Source of the DNA: Dactylis glomerata
Lineage: Eukaryota > Streptophyta > Magnoliopsida > Poales > Poaceae
Direction: 5' to 3'
DNA: 64,000 bases
NCBI GenBank assembly: GCA_007115705.1
Contig: QXEO01001819.1
Span: forward strand, 496,001 to 560,000
The notes beneath the pieces were generated by a model. The model saw nothing but the letters and a program-made list of their open reading frames with translations. It searched no databases and had not been told where the DNA came from. The position numbers were made by a program, and so were the translations under genes. Shown here one piece after another: positions 57,741-64,000 of the stretch. Each line of letters starts with the position of its first letter. Within the stretch, counting starts at the first letter, position 1.

Positions 57741-60700
57741 GTGGCAAAATCGAGGCGGAACGCAAATACTGAAGCTGGTCCTAAATTGATTTAGACACTC
57801 AGTCCCTTATTCTCCATTTTTAGGAAAGAGAAGAGAATTCCAATTAGTATTGTGTCATAGAGGTAATGAAATTAGTTGATCTTGGAGGCACAAACTATAA
57901 ACGGTAATGCAAGCAAATGGGGAAATGGCCCTATTTGGGCTACTGGACCAATCTCCATATTTCTCGATGTAAAAAAATGGATGGAGATCAAACGCCATAA
58001 CTACATCCCTTAGAAAACATCATGACATCTCCCGACCTGAATGATTTACAATTCGACATCTTGCATCACCATATTCCGCTTCAGAGGACGATCAACCAGA
58101 TTCATAGGACAGACATAGAAGACAGAACACGCATTGGAAGCGCTTCATAACTTTCAATCTCTTTAAGCACATGCTGAGGGAAGTTTAAATGGTCCAGTCC
58201 TTTATAGCATAATTCTTGGCTTGTCAAATACACACAAGGAGCATATAAGCAAGAAACACCGAATGTTATCACAGTCATGGGAGAGGATGGTAATATACTG
58301 TGCCCTTTTAAGCATGTGGTATGGTAAAAGACGGAGCAACTTCTCCACTGATTCAGAAATGTTAATAAGCCACAATAGATTCTCGGCAGTACCGTTTTAA
58401 CTCGTTGTAGGAGTTATTAGGCATTCACATATCAGAATAAAAACAACATGAACTTCAAAATACTTATTGCACGTTGCCTTGAGTCACTTACTTTGCTACA
58501 AGTAAAAATAAAAAAAAGTTCACTTGCTTCATTTCCCATAACGGAAAGAATCGTGAACTTCGTGTATTGAAGCTCTTAATAAACCTCTTGAAGGATGCTC
58601 ATTTCGACTAAACTTGCATAGCAGGACCGACTGCAAATTATCATAATGTGCCTGACAATAACCAGAGATATGATTAAAATATAAGCATGTAATTTACAAA
58701 GTATTATTTAATGTTCATAGATCAACCCTATTATAAGAAGAAACTAAATGGTTGCTGCATTTACAATTTTCTCATTTGGGAACTCATTGTTATCTGAATA
58801 ATAATGTCTGTCGTCAATTAGTGTTCTCCAAACTTTCTGTATTTCAAGTTCAGTAGATTCGGTAGCTTAGTACGAGCCATTTTTGTGCGAGACCGTCTAC
58901 TACTATGGTTACATGAGAGGGATACTGCATCCAAGTTATTTGGTAATCAGCATTACCTCTAAGTTAGGAATTTGATCAAAGGAAGTAGGACAACAGGATA
59001 CCATCAAGAAAGTAGGTGCTCATGATGTGTAATGCCAACTGACTAAAAATAATCTTCTCATGGCTGATCTCAGATGGCTTACGAAAAAGAAGATGCCGGC
59101 GACCCTCATCAGGGACACCACCACCACCTCATTGCAACATACCGTGACATAAAGTTTAGAGGGTGTATATGATTTCCTGTAGTGAACTAAAACCTGCAAT
59201 TCAAAAGATTACAGTTCAGTGCACGAAAACTAAAATTACAGTTCAAGTATTACTGATTGCACAATAGCAGAAAAGTTCACAAAAACTATGCCTGGAAAGC
59301 AAATAGTAAAAAAATGACCAAGCTTGCGACATATGATCTCTAAATTATTATCTTACGGATGAGCTAGATGATATCTATTTCTAGAGCAATGAGCATATCC
59401 GTCAGATGCTCTATATGAACCTGGAAGGATCAGATACAATAAGTACCTATAATCTATGAAACAAACACCTCGTATTATGCCTGATAGTATTTAAGTGCCA
59501 AAAGGCTATATGTAGATGGTGATTATATCATAAAGGGAGGAAACGTGAAGCATATAGCTCCCATATAAAGCAGAACATTGACCATATCAGACCTTCTATC
59601 ATCCCATTTAATCTATTGACAACATTTGTTCCGAATAATATTTACTGAAATAGTACCAAGGAGGCCATTACATAATTAGAGTTATTGCCAAGCTATAGTA
59701 AAGGGGAATAAATACTACCTTATGGACAAAAATTCAACCTGCAACAATGGTACTAAAAACAATGGGCTCAAATCAGCAGTAAATTGAAGGGAAATAAGTC
59801 TGTAATTAACTGCCTATTCTTAGCATGATTTCAAGCACATCAGGCTTTAGTCCATTCTCAACGGGTGCACCAAGAGCTAGAATGCAGTAAGCATGAGAGA
59901 TGGAGGTACAAAGATTACATAAATCCCATGTGCTTGGAAGTCTACGATTGTAACATGACTGAAATTAAGCACCTATTTTTAGCAGAAGTAAAACCAGCTG
60001 ACCTTGCACCTTGACCATGTGCAGCATGGATGGTTGCCGTTTCAAACAAGCAGCTGAACTCGTTGTCAGTTTGCAGAGTCGCAGCATCCAGGGAGAAGCA
60101 TGAAGACTCAAATTCCTATAAAATCATCCCAGACTTCAGTGGAGGAATATTTTGCAGGCATCTCTCACCATTTTGCAGAGTCCAGATATCAAGATGGAGC
60201 TTGAAGACCACTGAATATGTGAGGTACCAACAGAAAAAAAAACAAAATGATTAGTTTTACAAGAAAAAAGGTGCAATCATAGAATTCAAATAAACCAACA
60301 GGGACCATATCTCAGCCAAACACAAAGTGTTATGTGAGACATTGTTCACCCGCAGTCCGCGCTCCAGTAATGGCACACAATCACCATAGATATTCATGGT
60401 ACATGAAGGGGGAGAGGTAAAGAACCATGTCCATGTCTGAGAACTAATTGGCAATCTGCCGCTCTGCCATAGTTAGCACGGCTAAATGGCTCCATACAGA
60501 TTCTATGCAACTCCATTAGGCGCCTGGGTACAAAAAAATGACAGGCGTGATTAGCATCATTCAACAGTGGATAAAACAAGCGGCAAGCCACTATAAAAAA
60601 GAAAACGAGATCATCATTAGTTTTACAAAAAAAGTCTCTCTACAGCAACTTCCAGTACATTAAATTCCAAACATATGGGGGTTTTCTTTAGAGCTAAAGG

Positions 60701-61199
60701 CTCAACAAATTCATCCCATGGTGATTTTGCCAAAAGCCTATTAAAAGTAGAGGTGGCTCATCTCTTCTACATCTAAATCAAGTGCAGCATTACAGAGAAG
60801 ACAAAGCAACCTGGATATAGACAGAAGAGGAGAACAACAGAAAGCGTGAAACATGCAGTAGCATAGCCGGTTGTAGAAAATCTTTGAACCTGCAGAAAGG
60901 TGAAAGAACATAAGTTCAAATCAAGAGTAATACCAGTATTGTTCACTGTGTTATCTCGCAACTAACCGAAACATTACTGAAAGTGGTACTGGAAACCCCC
61001 AAAATAGCTATACTTAATTATTTCACCCAGCAGACGACTTGTCTCCACATTATACTTTTAGGACAGAAAGCTTTGGCCGAAATAGGGGCTGCAAAGAAAA
61101 AATGAATTATTAGGAGCTCTTAGCTTAAGAAAATATACATAAAGTATAATAATTAGGATGATTCAAAATATTGGAAAGTGCAAAAACAAATTGCCGAAG
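57741..61199 (-). other. Helitron-like body with weak exon-like pieces
   Basis: AT-rich DNA without long frames. A minus-strand block at about 60815-60894 and another around 60394-60536 are bounded by possible AG and GT splice sites, but I cannot identify them. They may be remnants of captured genes on the same strand as the RPN2 pieces. Confidence 0.35.
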
Positions 61200-61434
61200 G
61201 AGAATATGAATTGAGAAAATGCAGACCGAAGGAAGGTCTGGTTTTTGTATTCCACGAGGTCAAAAGCAATTTGGTTCGCAAGGAGAGCATCATCCTGCAT
61301 AATGAACACAATATCTGAAGTAAGCAACAGAGACTCCCATGTTAGTAATGTAGTGAGCAGATGAAAGAACAAATACATACCTTGCTTCAACATCCATACC
61401 CATGGCCTGTTGGTATTTACCATCAGGAATACAC
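61200..61434 (-). pseudogene. RPN2: Two exons of the 26S proteasome subunit RPN2 (PSMD1)
   Basis: RPN2 is the large scaffold protein of the proteasome lid and base. The minus-strand exon 61381-61434 reads CIPDGKYQQAMGMDVEA with AG and GTATGT borders. The next, from 61294 down to about 61210, reads DDALLANQIAFDLVEYKNQT then FL. Both match conserved RPN2 phrases (DGKYQQAMG; DDALLxxQIAFDLVE). In real RPN2 about 100 residues lie between them; here only an 86-bp intron does, so intermediate exons are missing. Residues also differ from the conserved ones. It is a gene fragment, probably captured by the Helitron ending at 57712. Confidence 0.75.
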
Positions 61435-63142
61435 CTACACCATAGAGTAACCATTAGCTGAACACTCCATCTAATAAATAGGAGGATATAGGGAAATGGT
61501 AGGATACATTATTAAACTTCTCCAGCATAATTATAGGAAATAAAAAGGAAACCAAAATCATTTTATGGCAAGAGTCTACTGCTAGATTTCAGTGGCACCA
61601 AAAACTCTAGCTATTTTGTAGTGGCACACGGCTGCAATATGCCAAGAGTTTAATCGCACTACTTAAATCTTTATTAGCATACAACATTTAATTTTTGGAA
61701 AAGATACCATTGATTATAACCACCACGAGTGTGCAATAAAAGCTTCCAGCCACCACATACGTATGACCAGATTAAAAGAACCGTTAGTTACCCAACGCTT
61801 TTTTACCCTGCAGAAAATAGAAGACACCATAGCCACATAGCGTACTGAAATTGTAACGAAATAAAAACACTGAAGAAATAAATACGCACAACGGCATAGT
61901 GATGAAAAGAGCAAATTACTCTATGCCAATCTTACTTCAGTGAACACATGGTATGTATATGCATCTTAGCAGCATAAATGGCCCTAAAGCGATGAACTGA
62001 ACACGTTTTGAATTTAGTTACCAACTTAGTTTCTTGCTGACTCTGACTATCCTTAAGCAAGAACTGGATTTATCATATTCTTCCTTTACGAATGAAATTT
62101 GTGTCAATAAGAGAAAATTAGCACACATGAAGTATGTTTCACACTCACTGGGAAAGAGAGACAAAATTTGGAAAGACTAAATACTTGGTCCTAACTTAGT
62201 TAACCAAGAGGTAATCTGACCAAAAAGTCTAGCGCAAAACCAAACATGCCCAAGAAGCAACCCAGCACAAAGACACTGCTTTGTGACCTCCCAAAAAAGC
62301 TCTAGAACATGGTGATATTGCAAGCTTGTGGCTAACGTGCTAAGTCATCTCATTGACCTGAAAAAGCACAATCACATTGCACGCTAACTGAAGCCTGAAA
62401 TGGTACTGAAGAAGCAAACAAATAATAGATATATACCTATTTTTCCATTGAAATGGCAGATGCAAAGTGGAAAACAATTATTAGGGGCTCTTAGTTTAAA
62501 AACATATACGCAAAGTATCAGAGAACACAAACTGTAGCAACAATAACCCAATCAGATACATGCTACTGAAATTGTCAACCTTGCTCAAGCATTTACTGAA
62601 AAGGCAATTAGGATACCATGCTTCATAATAAACGGATGCATGGGTCTCCAAACCATACCTTGATTTCGGACCCTGAATTTAGAGCTAGCGAAATGGGAAA
62701 GGAGGTCTGCTCATTCCGAATGATCCATTGTGCAGTTCTAACTTCAATTGCAGTGCAAAGGCCTTCAACAAAAACATATCAATCAGGTTAGCAGAATTGG
62801 AGTAAGAAGTAGACAGCTGCATGACAAAACTAAATTCAAGCTTATTACGTTATCCTTGATATAGACAAAACTAATTTCCAGCAATAGTCAGATCACGTAA
62901 TTGGCTAAGGAAACTCCCACCAACAAACTGTAAGGAAGAATATTCAGTTTGCCATCAAAGATTAAAACAAAAATAAATGGTTCATGTTCTTTTTTTATCA
63001 TGCATCTCTCATAAAAAATTCCCAGAGTGGTCCTGCTGATTCTCTTTTGGAGAATCCTTTCAATGAATTCACAGAGTGTGCGGGTGACAGAGAAGAGCAT
63101 ATACTATTTCCTTTTGTTCACTCTGATTTACCCCACGCAGGT
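61435..63142. other. Right part of Helitron-like region
   Basis: No named gene. A minus-strand block at about 62657-62745 is open and ends at a good GTATGG donor (contains VRTAQWIIRNEQTSFPISLA), but it is unrecognised. No element end was found before the LTR at 63143. Confidence 0.35.
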
Positions 63143-64000
63143 TGATACGTCTCAAACGTATCTATAATTTTTGATGCTCCATGCTTATTTTTACACCATT
63201 TGCCTATTGTTTCGTTACACTTAGTGGCACTTTTATACATTTTCCGGAACTAACCTATTAACGAAGTGTCACAGTGCCAGTTTCCTGTTTTCTGCTGTTT
63301 TTGTGTTTCAGAAGTGATACACAGGAAATATTCTCGGAATTGGACGAAACAAGTTCCTGAAGTCTTATATCAAGGGGAGGCTTCCAGACATCCGAAGACC
63401 TGACGGAGTGGGGCCACGTGGGCCCCAGACACAGGGGCGGCGCGGCCACCCCCCTGGCCGCGCCAGCCCCGTGTGAGGGGGCGTGGTCCCTCCTCTGACA
63501 TCGCCCCTTCGCCTATATATACCCCCTGATGAGAAAAACCTAAGCCCCGATCAGTTTTCCAGAATACATCGCGATCCGCCGCCGCCGTCGACCCAAAGAT
63601 CGGGAGGGTCCAGAAGCTCTTCCCGGCACCCTGCCGGAGAGGGGAATCGCCATCGGAGGTCTTCTTCATCGCCATGCTTGCCTCCGGAGCGATGAGTGAG
63701 TAGTCTACCTTGGACTATGGGTCCATAGCAGTAGCTAGATGGTTGTCTTCTCCACCATGTGCTTCATGTTTAGATCTCATGAGCTGCCCTACATGATTGA
63801 GATCACCGTTATGTAATTCTATGATGTTGGTTTGTTGGGATCCGATGAATATTGGTGTTTATGATTAAGTTGCTGTACTGAATTATATCTTTTGTTATCT
63901 CTATGTTGTTTATGATCTTGCATGCTCTCCGTTGTTAGTAGCTATCTTGGCCGAGTAGTTGCTAGTGACTCCAAGAGGGGGTATTTATGCTCGATAGTGG
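63143..64000 (+). repeat. Gypsy LTR, cut by the window end
   Basis: It starts TGATACGTCTCAAACGTATC and aligns along its whole length (858 bp) with the LTR at 35817. It is preceded by ordinary DNA and not by a polypurine tract, so it is a 5' LTR or a solo LTR. A TATA-like CCTATATATACCCC lies near 63513. Confidence 0.82.

Noticed and set aside
1..64000. CRISPR arrays, bacterial operons, rRNA or tRNA genes
   Set aside because: No regularly spaced direct repeats, no rRNA landmarks and no complete tRNA cloverleaf were seen. The window is plant nuclear DNA.

Overview
The window is nuclear DNA from a grass, most likely a Pooideae cereal or relative (Triticeae or Aveneae type). The evidence is nested Gypsy LTR retrotransposons with the TGATACGT...-type LTRs common in those genomes, Helitrons with CTAG ends, a Stowaway MITE, LINE tails, and intron-containing plant genes of the neprosin, PPR and RPN2 families. 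Nothing suggests a bacterium, virus or organelle. The species is inferred from element style, not from a search.

Layout. 1-13.8 kb: a possible terminal exon, then AT-rich DNA with Helitron 3' ends (2345 +, 3084 -, 13824 +) and scattered exon-like pieces on the minus strand, with no gene I can name. 13.8-37.4 kb: a four-level nest. The 3' half of a Gypsy element (13825-37445) was hit by a Tat-type Gypsy (16133-35696, TSD CCAAC). That element's reverse transcriptase/RNase H region was hit by a close relative in opposite orientation (20456-29494, TSD ACAGT). The outer Tat element's 3' region also received a Helitron (33375-35057), whose empty site is preserved in the inner relative. 37.4-43.0 kb: broken Gypsy LTR and 3' pieces in both orientations. 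43.07-43.8 kb: a truncated PPR gene. 44.8-46.3 kb: a LINE-type retroinsertion. 46.96-56.8 kb: a tandem duplication, each copy with a five-exon neprosin-domain gene on the minus strand, separated by a decayed LINE. 56.8-63.1 kb: minus-strand Helitron-like DNA carrying two exons of the 26S proteasome subunit RPN2. 63.14 kb to the end: the start of another Gypsy LTR.

The most interesting feature is the Tat-type Gypsy pair. Both elements have nearly interchangeable LTRs, primer sites and 3' untranslated regions. Between the sense genes and the 3' region each carries a different gene in antisense orientation with its own promoter-like sequence. The outer one carries a 195-residue protein with two AT-hooks and a B3-like DNA-binding domain. 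The inner one, which lacks all of pol, carries a multi-exon gene of the 'putative gypsy-type transposon' (Transposase_28) family with its introns intact. This looks like a modular antisense cargo slot. Both elements are decayed in their sense genes.

All coordinates, splice sites and repeat matches were read by eye. Family names come from recognising motifs, not from database searches.
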